From Fodinibius salipaludis (GTDB taxonomy: Bacteria; Bacteroidota; Rhodothermia; Balneolales; Balneolaceae): DNA of 64,000 bases. The stretch lies in assembly GCF_002287075.1 (NCBI RefSeq), contig NZ_NSKE01000007.1, positions 186,001 through 250,000 on the forward strand. Reading direction: 5' to 3'. Each line of letters opens with the position of its first letter. The stretch's first letter is position 1. Under the pieces are notes generated by a model that was given only the letters and a program-made list of their open reading frames with translations, did no database searches and was not told where the DNA came from. The translations under genes were made by a program, and so were the position numbers. Below are positions 26,609 through 35,341 of the stretch, one piece after another.

Positions 26609-27358
26609 TCAACCTAAAATCTGTTCATTAGTCTCTTTTAAAAATTCTTTTACTTCATCCCATTTATTACGGCGTAGGCTATATCTTTTCAGGGTACTTA
26701 GATTTACATCATATTTGTTAACTATATTACTGTAGATGTTTTTAAGCTCTTTTCCCTGAAAGGCATTAAATAAAACCTCGTCCGCTACCAGATCAACCAT
26801 TATTTTTTCCAACTTAGGGACCTGGATTTCATTTACCGTCATTAAGGGAGACTGACTGATTAGCGACCGGACTACCAAAGGATTTTCTGAACTACCTAAA
26901 TATTTATGTACTTCATCTTTGCTGGGATTAAGAAACACCCCGGAATCTTTTCGAATATCTTGCAGGCAATAAAAAACGGACTCTTCAGTATCTCGCTCAG
27001 TATCGACGAGAGTAAAATATTTCGTGGGCAGATGCTGCGTAAAGTTTAAAAGCCACTTTGTTGACCAAATACAAAACGTGAGGTATAGGAACTCATTTTG
27101 GAGCTTGGAAGTAATAGTTTTTAACTCTTTAGATATATCTGGCTTCCATTCCCTAACTTCTGATCCAAGCTTATACACACCTCTTTTTACCCTGCTAAGA
27201 ATAGCTTTGTTATTTAATTCGTAAATACGCCATCTTAATGTGCTTCGGGGTAGGTCTGGCTCTTTTTCTTTATAAAATTGATATAACTCTTCTATTGAGA
27301 CCGTTTTTTGGTCCCTAAATCGATTTTCTAATTCTTCTATATAGAATGTTTCAGCCAT
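26609..27358 (-). CDS. Lone AbiEi-like winged-helix regulator (DUF6577-type)
   Basis: A 249-residue protein starting MAETFYIEELENRF. Residues 15-65 form a winged helix (SIEELYQFYKEKEPDLPRSTLRWRIYEL, then AILSRVKRGVYKLG). The remainder has the WSTKWLLNFTQHLP, FTLVDTERDTEESVF and PLMTVNEIQVPKLEKIMVDLVAD blocks of AbiEi-like antitoxins. No toxin-type nucleotidyltransferase lies next to it on the same strand. I chose ATG 27358 rather than 27424 because a 16-bp inverted repeat, evidently the operator, fills the space between the two. Confidence 0.72.
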   Translation of the reverse strand: MAETFYIEELENRFRDQKTVSIEELYQFYKEKEPDLPRSTLRWRIYELNNKAILSRVKRGVYKLGSEVREWKPDISKELKTITSKLQNEFLYLTFCIWSTKWLLNFTQHLPTKYFTLVDTERDTEESVFYCLQDIRKDSGVFLNPSKDEVHKYLGSSENPLVVRSLISQSPLMTVNEIQVPKLEKIMVDLVADEVLFNAFQGKELKNIYSNIVNKYDVNLSTLKRYSLRRNKWDEVKEFLKETNEQILG

Positions 27359-27367
27359 AGTTATTTT

Positions 27368-27408
27368 CAAATTATTGTCAAATATAAGAATAATTTGACA
27401 ATAATTTG
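27368..27408. promoter_or_regulatory. 16-bp inverted repeat operator
   Basis: CAAATTATTGTCAAAT (27368-27383) and its exact inverse ATTTGACAATAATTTG (27393-27408) are separated by 9 nt. The site lies 10 bp before the ATG of the minus-strand AbiEi-like gene, so binding would block its transcription or translation. It is the natural target for the protein encoded next to it. Confidence 0.75.
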
Positions 27409-27506
27409 GACACTCTTGCAGCATGCGGGTTTAAATTTTCGCAGATAAGTCAATTAAACATTGACTTAAATTGATTTTTTTAAACCATTTGTTCACTAAT
27501 ACTTGC

Positions 27507-27525
27507 TGTTCACGGAACGTGAACA
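27507..27525. promoter_or_regulatory. Second copy of the TGTTCACG palindromic operator
   Basis: TGTTCACG-GAA-CGTGAACA, preceded by TTTGTTCACTAAT and followed by ATAGATAATAAATGAACAAAT. Nearly the same roughly 45-bp block precedes the AbiE-like pair at 24684. Here the nearest plus-strand gene of normal size starts 327 bp further on (27852), and a 50-codon frame starts at 27536 directly behind it. Confidence 0.65.
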
Positions 27526-27535
27526 TAGATAATAA

Positions 27536-27688
27536 ATGAACAAATTAAGCAACGGAGAAAAACCTTTAATAAGTAATGCTTTATTTAAGATTCAAGGACT
27601 ATTCTTAAATAAAAATCCTTTTAAGCTTTCCCGATATAAATCTTTGCACCGATTAATCGCTTTCACCTTTGCTTTTCAGAGCCATTCT
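27536..27688 (+). CDS. Possible 50-residue reading frame behind the duplicated operator
   Basis: ATG 27536 opens 50 codons (MNKLSNGEKPLISNALFKIQ...) ending TAA at 27686-27688. It starts at the ATGAACAA that is conserved with the block at 24713. The peptide is basic with no recognised domain. It may be a truncated remnant of a gene once driven by this operator, or a chance frame. Confidence 0.25.
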
Positions 27689-27851
27689 TAAATATTGATT
27701 CTAAGAAGCTATCTATTCCTGTTATGAGGTTTTTTTCTAGACCTTTTAGCAAGTTTTTAGAGTCTGGATTTAACTATCATTTATTTCAACCGAGTAATCG
27801 ATGATAGGTAATTTATTGCTTCTCTTACTCCTAAGTTAAATACCAATCATT

Positions 27852-28355
27852 ATGGAACCTGCAAAGAAATTAAAGTACCGGGATTTGCTAATGAATCTGA
27901 TATGGGAGAATAAAGTACTTCATAAACTTTTTGAGGGAAATAAAAGATACACCAAGCTGCTACGAGAACTGATGAAATATCATATGAATGATGACGAACC
28001 TTTACCTCTTCAAAAAGATCTCTTAGAGAACTTGGGAGTGTCTCGAGCGAAACTCATGAATTTAATGGAAGAATTATATGAGGACTTTCACAAAAGATTA
28101 TTTGACCCTAATGCTTATCCAATTTTCGATACTGAGGTTTGGCTATTTATTAATACCCGTGATGATTATTGGCCTATTGGAATCAAAGGCTTAGAATTTA
28201 TCCCCAGTAAAGGCGATGATTTCACCCTTGAATTTATTTGCGAACTATGGGATGCTAGGTATTTAAGGGTAGAAAGTGTAACCCATGAAATTGAAAATGG
28301 GGTCCATCGGATTAATATTCACTTGGAAAAGCCATCCTTAGAGGAAGGTTTGTAA
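27852..28355 (+). CDS. Hypothetical protein with helical N-terminus
   Basis: A 167-residue protein I do not recognise. The first 90 residues are helical and include a possible helix-turn-helix (LPLQKDLLENLGVSRAKLMNLMEELYEDF). The second half is strand-rich (EVWLFINTRDDYWPIGIKGLEFIP, FTLEFICELWDARYLRVESV). No signal peptide is seen. It sits alone between the duplicated palindromic operator and the convergent AlpA-like gene, and may be regulated through the operator at 27507. Confidence 0.7.
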   Translation: MEPAKKLKYRDLLMNLIWENKVLHKLFEGNKRYTKLLRELMKYHMNDDEPLPLQKDLLENLGVSRAKLMNLMEELYEDFHKRLFDPNAYPIFDTEVWLFINTRDDYWPIGIKGLEFIPSKGDDFTLEFICELWDARYLRVESVTHEIENGVHRINIHLEKPSLEEGL

Positions 28356-28387
28356 ATATATGATGGCCTTAACTGGGAGAAAGTTTA

Positions 28388-28717
28388 CTATTTATCTTGT
28401 TTTCTACTCACCAACCATTCCTCTATATCTGACCTAAGCCAACCGACTGCATGACTTGAGATCTTAACCTTATCCGGGAGTTGATCATCAGATTGCATCT
28501 TATATAAAGTCGATATGCTTATCGAAAGCATATTGGCCAACTCCTTAGGCCTGATTATTTTGCTTTGTGATTGCCTCCTATCTTTGGTGACATTACGATT
28601 TTTAGATTTAGATGTAATAGAATTCGAAATTTCTTCTTTGAAGTCTTTAAGCTCTTCTCGAATGACTTTCCTTACCGCTTCCTCAATAGTTTCCCTTAAA
28701 TAGGTTTCAATGTTCAT
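28388..28717 (-). CDS. AlpA-like helix-turn-helix regulator
   Basis: A 109-residue protein. Its first 35 residues are an amphipathic helix (YLRETIEEAVRKVIREELKDF) likely used for oligomerisation. The last 55 form a MerR/excisionase-type helix-turn-helix: IRPKELANMLSISISTLYKMQ, KISSHAVGWLRSDIEEWL. AlpA-like proteins regulate or assist excision in satellites and integrative elements. An inverted repeat at 28736-28763, directly upstream, may be its operator. The similar 97-residue protein at 51583 has the same two-part layout. Confidence 0.82.
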   Translation of the reverse strand: MNIETYLRETIEEAVRKVIREELKDFKEEISNSITSKSKNRNVTKDRRQSQSKIIRPKELANMLSISISTLYKMQSDDQLPDKVKISSHAVGWLRSDIEEWLVSRKQDK

Positions 28718-28735
28718 ATACTTGGACTTTAGTCT

Positions 28736-28763
28736 AATTTGGTCTGACTTTAGCGACCAAATT
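28736..28763. promoter_or_regulatory. Inverted repeat before the AlpA-like gene
   Basis: AATTTGGTC (28736-28744) and GACCAAATT (28755-28763) are perfect 9-bp arms with a 10-nt spacer, 19 bp upstream of the minus-strand start. A partial second pattern GGACTTTAGTC is adjacent. It is likely a regulator binding site. Confidence 0.5.
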
Positions 28764-28981
28764 AAGGATGATAGAGGAATTTTCTGACTTTTAAAGCTCT
28801 TAGAAAGGAGATTTGAGAAAGGGGTGACATGATGTTGTCAGAAGTACTTTTTATTTAGAAAAGTCTTAGAAGTTTTCTGTAAGCCAAATTTTTCACAGGT
28901 TTATTTTTGGTCTTTTGTGAGGCTTCTAGTAAGATTCTTTCTGGAGAGATTTAATTAATTACAAATTAAACCAATGTACTT

Positions 28982-30100
28982 ATGGCTGTTCACAATATCT
29001 CATGTTTTCCGCTAGGAAATGCTGACACTTCTTTTATTCAATTAGATAATGATAAAACAATACTTGTCGATTTTGCCAATCGGGGTGATCAAGATGATGA
29101 GGACAACAAATACTCGGACTTATCAAAAGAGATAAGGGAAAAATTAGGGGACAAAAATGAAATAACTGTTGTTACACTTACTCACCTTGATGAAGATCAT
29201 GTTTATGGTTTTTCAGATTTCTTTTATTTGGAGTATGCTGATAAATATCAGGATGAAGATAGAATTCATATCAATGAACTCTGGGTCCCAGCAGCTGCCC
29301 TTACTGAAGAAGGTTTGACAGGTGATGCTAGAATAGTACGACAGGAAGCTAGACACCGACTAAAAAATAAATTTGGTATAAAGATCTTCTCGAACCCAAA
29401 ATATTTAAAAGAATGGGCAGAAGAAGAGAACGTTGATTTAGATGAATACTCCAATTTATTTGTGGATGCGGGAACCATAGTTAAAACATTTAATAAACAA
29501 GATGATTTAATAGAGTTTTTTACTCATTCCCCTTTTGCTTCTCGGAATGAAGAAGGAGAGCTAATTAATCGAAATAAGGATTCTATAGCGATAAACGCTC
29601 GATTTTATACAGAAAATCAATCTACAACTTCTGTCAACTTGTTTTCGGATTTAGAGTATGATGATATCGAGCGAATAATCAATATTTCTGAATATCATGA
29701 GAATGAAGATCGCTTAGAATGGGACATCTTCCATCTACCCCATCACTGTAGTTATAAAGCCCTGAATGAAGAAAAGGGAGACGAGAAGACAACGCCTACT
29801 GAAAAAGTGCAAAAATTGTTTGAGGATTATTATGAAATAAATCCATTGATCATTTCTTCAAGTGAACCCACTGAAAAAAATGATTCAGATCAGCCTCCAC
29901 ATAAAGAAGCTGCGAACTATTATCGAGAAATCGTATCTGATAATAGTGGTAAGTTCTTAGTTACAATGGAGCATCCCAATATTTCATCTCCCGAACCTAT
30001 AGAAATTGAAATTTCAGATCATGGCTATGAGATCAAAAAAGAAGTTACTACGGGGGCTGCGACAATAGCGGGAAGTAAAGCTCGAAGAGCTGGTAATTAA
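28982..30100 (+). CDS. Metallo-beta-lactamase-fold hydrolase linked to the E2-E1-JAB operon
   Basis: A 372-residue soluble MBL-fold protein of the ComEC/Rec2-like kind without membrane segments. Metal-ligand motifs are THLDEDHVYGF (His68, Asp72, His73 in HxxxDH order) and FHLPHHCSYKAL (His254/His255). The C-terminal 60 residues add a strand-rich extension ending AGSKARRAGN. The substrate is unknown (nucleic acid, nucleotide or lipid are possible). It starts the operon: the next gene begins 3 bp after its stop. MBL proteins next to E1/JAB fusions were noted in comparative-genomic surveys of bacterial ubiquitin-like systems. Confidence 0.85.
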   Translation: MAVHNISCFPLGNADTSFIQLDNDKTILVDFANRGDQDDEDNKYSDLSKEIREKLGDKNEITVVTLTHLDEDHVYGFSDFFYLEYADKYQDEDRIHINELWVPAAALTEEGLTGDARIVRQEARHRLKNKFGIKIFSNPKYLKEWAEEENVDLDEYSNLFVDAGTIVKTFNKQDDLIEFFTHSPFASRNEEGELINRNKDSIAINARFYTENQSTTSVNLFSDLEYDDIERIINISEYHENEDRLEWDIFHLPHHCSYKALNEEKGDEKTTPTEKVQKLFEDYYEINPLIISSSEPTEKNDSDQPPHKEAANYYREIVSDNSGKFLVTMEHPNISSPEPIEIEISDHGYEIKKEVTTGAATIAGSKARRAGN

Positions 30101-30103
30101 AAT

Positions 30104-32332
30104 ATGGAACAGGAATATTATACAACTGATGGTAATAGTATATCAGAAGAGGAGTTGTCCAGTGCTAAAGCAAAAGCTGTATTAGAGTTAATTAAAAATC
30201 CTAATTTGGATAATTTTTTTCTGGTAGAGGTTAAGGCAAATGATGATTTCGATGTAATAGTATTTGATATATTTCCCCAAGTTCCGCAGAAACCATCAAA
30301 TGATATAAGAAGTGTAGAAAGAATAGCTACACATTTTCACAAGCAAGATAAAGAGCGTCCTGGAGCCTACGTACTCAGAAAAGATTTTCCAGAAGTCAAA
30401 CATATTTATAATCCAAAAGGAGACAGCGCCAAACAATTATGCTTAACTATTGAACCATATATCGAGGAAAAGTACTATTGGACAGCTTCTGGTTTCTTAA
30501 AATCCATATTTAATTGGTTGAGCAAAACTTCAAAGGGTATTCTCCATGAAGAAGATCAACCTTTAGAAGAATTCTATTTTGAATCTCCCCACAGGATATT
30601 GCTGCCCAATTTATTTTTCGATAATAACGTAGATGAAATTGATAAGGGTTTCATTTGTCGAAAACTGTATCAAGAAAAAAATCAGACAATTGCTTTACTA
30701 GATAATCCTGATAAAAACCCTGATCAAAAGCTACTAAATATTTTCATATTTGAGACCCCACCAGTAGTACATTCTATTCCACAAATTCCTTCCTACAAGT
30801 TAGGATCTCTTCATCAAGAATTACAAAAGATAAACTTTAACCTTGCCTCAAAATTAGCTACTAAACTTTTTGCCTACGCTGAGCTTGAAAAACTAAATCC
30901 TGGAAATGGACTTATTCTTCTTGTAAGAATACCAAAGAAAAGAGATATAGATAGTGAAATTGAAGAATATGAGCTCCAAGCGTTTTTCTTGGAAAAGAAC
31001 CTTAAAGAAACAATCAAAATTCTTGGATTGAAAACAAATCATGGTAACATCGTTTTAGGAGATTATGACCCTAATAATCTTTTAGATTTGAGTTTATTAC
31101 CATTAAATCCTACCCCGTACTTAACACCTAGTAAAGCATTAGAACATAACGGATTAGAAAAAGATATTGAGCAAAGAATATCACTAATTGGTTTAGGCGC
31201 ACTTGGTTCTCAAATTGCAGATAACATTTATAGATCAGGCTTTAATAAACTAAGTTTAATTGATCATGATAAATTGTTACCTCATAACTTAGCTAGACAC
31301 ACTTTAGATGGGACTCATCTAGGTGAGTTCAAAGTAAAAGGTATGAAGAATACTTTATCATCAATATTTGAGAATAATAAATTGAGAACTTTTACTGAAA
31401 ATGTTTTACATCAATTGTCGGATGATCTAAAACAAGAGTTAGAAAACTCTGACCTAATTTTAGACTTTTCAGCTTCTAATATTGTTTCAAAATATATATC
31501 CAATAATATAGTAAGTAACGCTCCCAGAATTTCCTGTTTTTTGAACCCAAATGGAAAAGATTCTATACTGATAAAAGAAGATTTAGACAGGCATTATCAA
31601 TTAGATACATTAGAATTAGATTACTATAGGGGAATCTACAGGCGTTCAGAACTTCACAATCATTTAGATATCTCTCAATCTCGAATTGGCTATGCATATA
31701 ATTGTCGGGATGTATCTTCACAAATGCCTCAAATTAATGTTGCTCAACATTCAGCAATATTATCTAGATCCATAATTAACTCTTATAATAAAAACTGCCC
31801 ATTAATATCGATATGGCGAACTAACCAAAAGGGGGAAACTAACCGATTTGATTTAGCATGCCATAAATACCAAACTATAAACCATAGAAATTGGGAAATT
31901 AAGATTTCGTCATCAATCCTTGAAAAAATCTATGATGAACGAAGTAATAAATTACCAAATGAGACCGGTGGAGTACTAGTTGGGTATATAAATACTAAGG
32001 ATGAAATCATTTATATATCTGATAGTCTAAAATCACCTTCTGACAGCATTGAATATCCTGACTCATATACTCGGGGAAAAAACAACCTTTTAGAGGAATT
32101 AGAAAAGTATGATAAGGTTACGGCAAATCAGATTACTTACATTGGTGAATGGCATTCACATCCAGATAATTGCAGCGTGGACCCAAGTCCAGATGACAAA
32201 AAACTTTTCGAATGGTTAAAAACATACCGGGAGATCGATTCCCTTCCGCCTGTTATGCTTATAGTCGGTGATGATAATAGACTAAATTTTTTAGTAGAAG
32301 AAGTGACAAACTCAGAAATACTATATGCCTAA
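30104..32332 (+). CDS. E2-E1-JAB triple-domain ubiquitin-like conjugation protein
   Basis: A 742-residue fusion. Residues 1-170 look like the bacterial E2 found in such fusions: KQLCLTIEPY, with Cys113 as likely catalytic cysteine, then FNWLSKTSKGILHEEDQPLE. Residues 350-590 are an E1/ThiF adenylation domain with the nucleotide loop GLGALGSQIADNIYRSGF near 364, LIDHDKLLPHNLARH, and Cys534 (AYNCRDVSSQ) as possible transfer cysteine. Residues 610-742 are a JAB/JAMM isopeptidase with GEWHSHPDNCSVDPSPDD intact. One chain could therefore activate, transfer and remove a peptide tag. No separate ubiquitin-like protein was recognised nearby. It overlaps the patatin gene by 8 bp. Confidence 0.87.
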   Translation: MEQEYYTTDGNSISEEELSSAKAKAVLELIKNPNLDNFFLVEVKANDDFDVIVFDIFPQVPQKPSNDIRSVERIATHFHKQDKERPGAYVLRKDFPEVKHIYNPKGDSAKQLCLTIEPYIEEKYYWTASGFLKSIFNWLSKTSKGILHEEDQPLEEFYFESPHRILLPNLFFDNNVDEIDKGFICRKLYQEKNQTIALLDNPDKNPDQKLLNIFIFETPPVVHSIPQIPSYKLGSLHQELQKINFNLASKLATKLFAYAELEKLNPGNGLILLVRIPKKRDIDSEIEEYELQAFFLEKNLKETIKILGLKTNHGNIVLGDYDPNNLLDLSLLPLNPTPYLTPSKALEHNGLEKDIEQRISLIGLGALGSQIADNIYRSGFNKLSLIDHDKLLPHNLARHTLDGTHLGEFKVKGMKNTLSSIFENNKLRTFTENVLHQLSDDLKQELENSDLILDFSASNIVSKYISNNIVSNAPRISCFLNPNGKDSILIKEDLDRHYQLDTLELDYYRGIYRRSELHNHLDISQSRIGYAYNCRDVSSQMPQINVAQHSAILSRSIINSYNKNCPLISIWRTNQKGETNRFDLACHKYQTINHRNWEIKISSSILEKIYDERSNKLPNETGGVLVGYINTKDEIIYISDSLKSPSDSIEYPDSYTRGKNNLLEELEKYDKVTANQITYIGEWHSHPDNCSVDPSPDDKKLFEWLKTYREIDSLPPVMLIVGDDNRLNFLVEEVTNSEILYA

Positions 32333-33791
32333 TAAGGATATTAAAATTGGCCTAGCTCTTTCGGGTGGTGGTTTTCGGGCCTCAGCTTTTCATCTCGGAG
32401 TCTTAAAAAGACTTGAGGAATTGAAGATATTACCTCATCTCAGTAATGTTTCTGTAGTATCGGGAGGAGCAATAACAGGTGGTTTATACGCTTTAAAATG
32501 TGCAAATCATGGTAATGGGCATCCCGGAAGTTATCCTATAAACAATCTGATTCGAGATTTGAGGCCAGTTTTTGAAATGAATTTAAGGAGGAGTTTTTTA
32601 TGGGGTTCAACAGGGCGAACTTTAAAAACTCTTAAATCATTTGTTTCAAAAAACACTTATCGAAATACTAATTTCGTTAATGAACTCAATAATCAGTTAT
32701 TCAATTACGAAACACTCGACAAACTTCCAGATTGGATCCTAATAAATGCCACCAACTTAACGACCGGGAAAAATTGGAAATTTTTCTCTGATCGAGTTGG
32801 AGATTACTTAATTGGTGCAACTGATAAGACTGGAAAAATCCAACTTGCTGAGGCTGTAGCTTCTTCAGCGGCATATCCGATTATGGTTGATCCTTACCCA
32901 TTTAAAACAAACTGGGAGGATTTGAAATTCAGCTTATTGGATAATCGATGGAGACAGCCCCCAAAGAATAAAAAAACAAATACCAGCCAATGGAGGAAGA
33001 GATTTGGAAAAGCAAAAGGAAAACTTACACTTCCAATTGTTGATGGTGGATTATATGATAACCTAGGTCTCAATAGTTTACAATCTTCTCGAGTTACACA
33101 TGCTATTTATTCTTCCTCTTCAACTTTACAAAAGTATTATGGACCAAGTAATCTAATAACTGAATTATTAAGAGAGATAGGAGTCGTTCACGAACGGCTT
33201 GGAAATGTTTCTAAGCAACATATTCACGAAATGACCCACGCCTATGACCCATCTAAAGCCAATAAAAAACTTAAAGATATATCAAAGATTCTCTCAGAAA
33301 AAGCAACAGAACATCATGACTCTGAACTGGATAAAGTGTCCAAATCGATCAACGAGCTATCCAAGGTTGGATTTCCGCCACGAGGGCATCAATTTAAGAA
33401 ATATGCTCCTATCCAACTCATTAAAACAGATTTAGCAACCAATAGATATGCAGAGTTTGATCCACCATATGACGTTCCCGAGAATTTTCGTGGCTTAAGT
33501 GTACCTCTAGTTAAGGAATTAGCTCGGGTTAGAACTGATTTAGATGCTTATCAACGAGAAGTAACTGATTTGTTAATGGTTCAAGGGTATTTTTTGACGG
33601 ATGCTCAAATCAAGGTCTCTATGCCTGAAGTAATTAATTTTTCACTTGGAACTGATCACCCATTAGATGTAACACCAAAATGGGATAAAGCTCATGAAGT
33701 TATCTCAAAATTTAATGGAAATATAGATTATGGTAAGGAATTATTAATCAATGCCTCCAAAAGAAAACCAATATTAGGAAATTCACTATAA
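32325..33791 (+). CDS. Patatin-like phospholipase, presumed effector
   Basis: A 488-residue patatin-family lipase without a signal peptide. The oxyanion-hole motif is SGGGFRASAFHLGVL (residues 13-27). The nucleophile is Ser46 in VVSGGA; the usual first Gly of G-x-S-x-G is Val here. The catalytic Asp lies in VDGGLYDNLG near residue 240. The C-terminal 230 residues are not the core lipase and may be a sensor or partner-binding region. Patatins of this kind (CapV) kill infected cells in CBASS by cutting phospholipids. Its start lies inside the end of the E2-E1-JAB gene, so the two proteins are made together. Confidence 0.87.
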   Translation: MPNKDIKIGLALSGGGFRASAFHLGVLKRLEELKILPHLSNVSVVSGGAITGGLYALKCANHGNGHPGSYPINNLIRDLRPVFEMNLRRSFLWGSTGRTLKTLKSFVSKNTYRNTNFVNELNNQLFNYETLDKLPDWILINATNLTTGKNWKFFSDRVGDYLIGATDKTGKIQLAEAVASSAAYPIMVDPYPFKTNWEDLKFSLLDNRWRQPPKNKKTNTSQWRKRFGKAKGKLTLPIVDGGLYDNLGLNSLQSSRVTHAIYSSSSTLQKYYGPSNLITELLREIGVVHERLGNVSKQHIHEMTHAYDPSKANKKLKDISKILSEKATEHHDSELDKVSKSINELSKVGFPPRGHQFKKYAPIQLIKTDLATNRYAEFDPPYDVPENFRGLSVPLVKELARVRTDLDAYQREVTDLLMVQGYFLTDAQIKVSMPEVINFSLGTDHPLDVTPKWDKAHEVISKFNGNIDYGKELLINASKRKPILGNSL

Positions 33792-33853
33792 ACCACCTCT
33801 TAGTAAGCTGGTTTCGTCGTTAGTCCTACCAAATACAAAGTGATATTGATTTA

Positions 33854-34882
33854 TTAATTCCACTGTTTCCCACCTAACAAGTCTGCAAGCTTTTGGCTAC
33901 TTATTTCAACATCAAATCCATCAATTTCTTTAAGTAGCATATACTTTTTCTTTCTCAATCCCCCATGAGAGACTTTTAGAAAATTAGTATCATGAAATTT
34001 ATCAACTACAAAAAATCTTTTCCCCCTACTTAAATCATAATAATCTGTATTTCTAATAATACCAATGATAGCCATTTTATTTTCATCTGATAAGTTCTCA
34101 AATACTTCCTCGTAGCCTTCTGCTGCGGTTAGTTTCCCATTAATTAAATTACAGGCCACAATATATTTTACTTCTCCGACTCCTCTGATAGCTTTATTTT
34201 TGTATAAACCTAAATATTTAAAATTCCTTGTATGAGTTCTATCAATTGGATCGTAGTACACATCATATTTTCGGTTTTCTTGGTACGAATCACCAGTAGG
34301 AGCTACCAACATTCTATATTTTTCTAAAGAGATAACTCCCTTTTCTTGGCATAGACTATCATAATCTGCTATGATTTCTTTCATTGTCAATTCATGCTCA
34401 TGCAGGACTTCTTCAAAGTTTAATATAATCTCCTCGTAGGTTACAGTGGCAAAGTTTACGTTGGTAGATTTTTGTGGATACCTTTCTTTAATTTTACTTT
34501 TTATCGTTTTTGAACTAGCCTCAGACACTTTTTCTTTTGTAAGAGCCAGCAAAATTCTCTCACTATTATTATCTGTAAAAGCTTCAATATGATCTAATAA
34601 TTGCCCTTCCCTAAGTTCTCCATGTGGTTTAGCCTCAATTAATATTCTAAATCCCTTTTGATATATATGCCCATCAGGCACACTACTATATTCCCTAACT
34701 TGTTGTTCGAAATCAGGACCGATAGAAATGGATATATTCTCTTCTGATCCTATAAGACCTTCCAAAAAATCTTCGAACCTCTTGGAATCATGGTTATATA
34801 GATATTGAAAAAGTAGGAGTGTACTATTAGTAAGCCAATTTTCTGGTTTTGAATATCTTTGAAAGTAGTGTGTAGCACCCAT
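33854..34882 (-). CDS. PD-(D/E)XK nuclease-like protein
   Basis: A 342-residue protein. Residues 50-90 hold a likely nuclease core: SVPDGHIYQKGFRILIEAKPHGELREGQL gives the P-D...E-x-K arrangement. The rest is mixed alpha/beta, with GVGEVKYIVACNLI and RGKRFFVVDKFHDTNFLKVSHGG in the C-terminal part. I do not know a named family for it. It faces away from the patatin gene (convergent) and is divergent from the small helical gene at 34931, so it is probably a separate defence or accessory unit. Confidence 0.72.
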   Translation of the reverse strand: MGATHYFQRYSKPENWLTNSTLLLFQYLYNHDSKRFEDFLEGLIGSEENISISIGPDFEQQVREYSSVPDGHIYQKGFRILIEAKPHGELREGQLLDHIEAFTDNNSERILLALTKEKVSEASSKTIKSKIKERYPQKSTNVNFATVTYEEIILNFEEVLHEHELTMKEIIADYDSLCQEKGVISLEKYRMLVAPTGDSYQENRKYDVYYDPIDRTHTRNFKYLGLYKNKAIRGVGEVKYIVACNLINGKLTAAEGYEEVFENLSDENKMAIIGIIRNTDYYDLSRGKRFFVVDKFHDTNFLKVSHGGLRKKKYMLLKEIDGFDVEISSQKLADLLGGKQWN

Positions 34883-34930
34883 AGATTATAACCTTATAAT
34901 TTTTAAACTTCTGAGTAAATAACGTTAAAG

Positions 34931-35329
34931 ATGGCTCTTAACGAACAAGATTATTTTGAAATATTGTATCACTTGCAAGAGGAAGTGGCAGGTAATGAAC
35001 CACAATTGGCAAATAACTTTCTAGAGATATCTAATAATATAATTGAAGAATACGAAGATCCCCGCAAAATACTTATCCACAGTCTGGAAAGGCTAATAGA
35101 GTTGTTAGAGCAAGAGTCCTCAAATACCTACGAAAATGTATTAACAAACTTGAACAATTTTGTAGAAACTGAGGAAGGTCAAAAAATTGATGGGATACAT
35201 GTTGAGTTATCTCCTAAACAAAAAAAACTATATCAACAAGATTACATTGACCTGTCAGAGATGAAAAGTCAAGAAACTATGATTTCAGAATTGAATGAAA
35301 TAATAGAAGAAATAAGGTCAAATAAATAG
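34931..35329 (+). CDS. Small helical protein paired with a nuclease-like gene
   Basis: A 132-residue acidic, almost wholly helical protein (LYHLQEEVAGNEPQLANNFLEISNNIIEEY, then ILIHSLERLIELLEQ). I do not recognise it. It is 12 bp upstream of the 35342 nuclease-like gene on the same strand and is likely its partner, as an inhibitor or subunit. No catalytic motif is visible. Confidence 0.65.
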   Translation: MALNEQDYFEILYHLQEEVAGNEPQLANNFLEISNNIIEEYEDPRKILIHSLERLIELLEQESSNTYENVLTNLNNFVETEEGQKIDGIHVELSPKQKKLYQQDYIDLSEMKSQETMISELNEIIEEIRSNK

Positions 35330-35341
35330 TAGCCACCTAAC

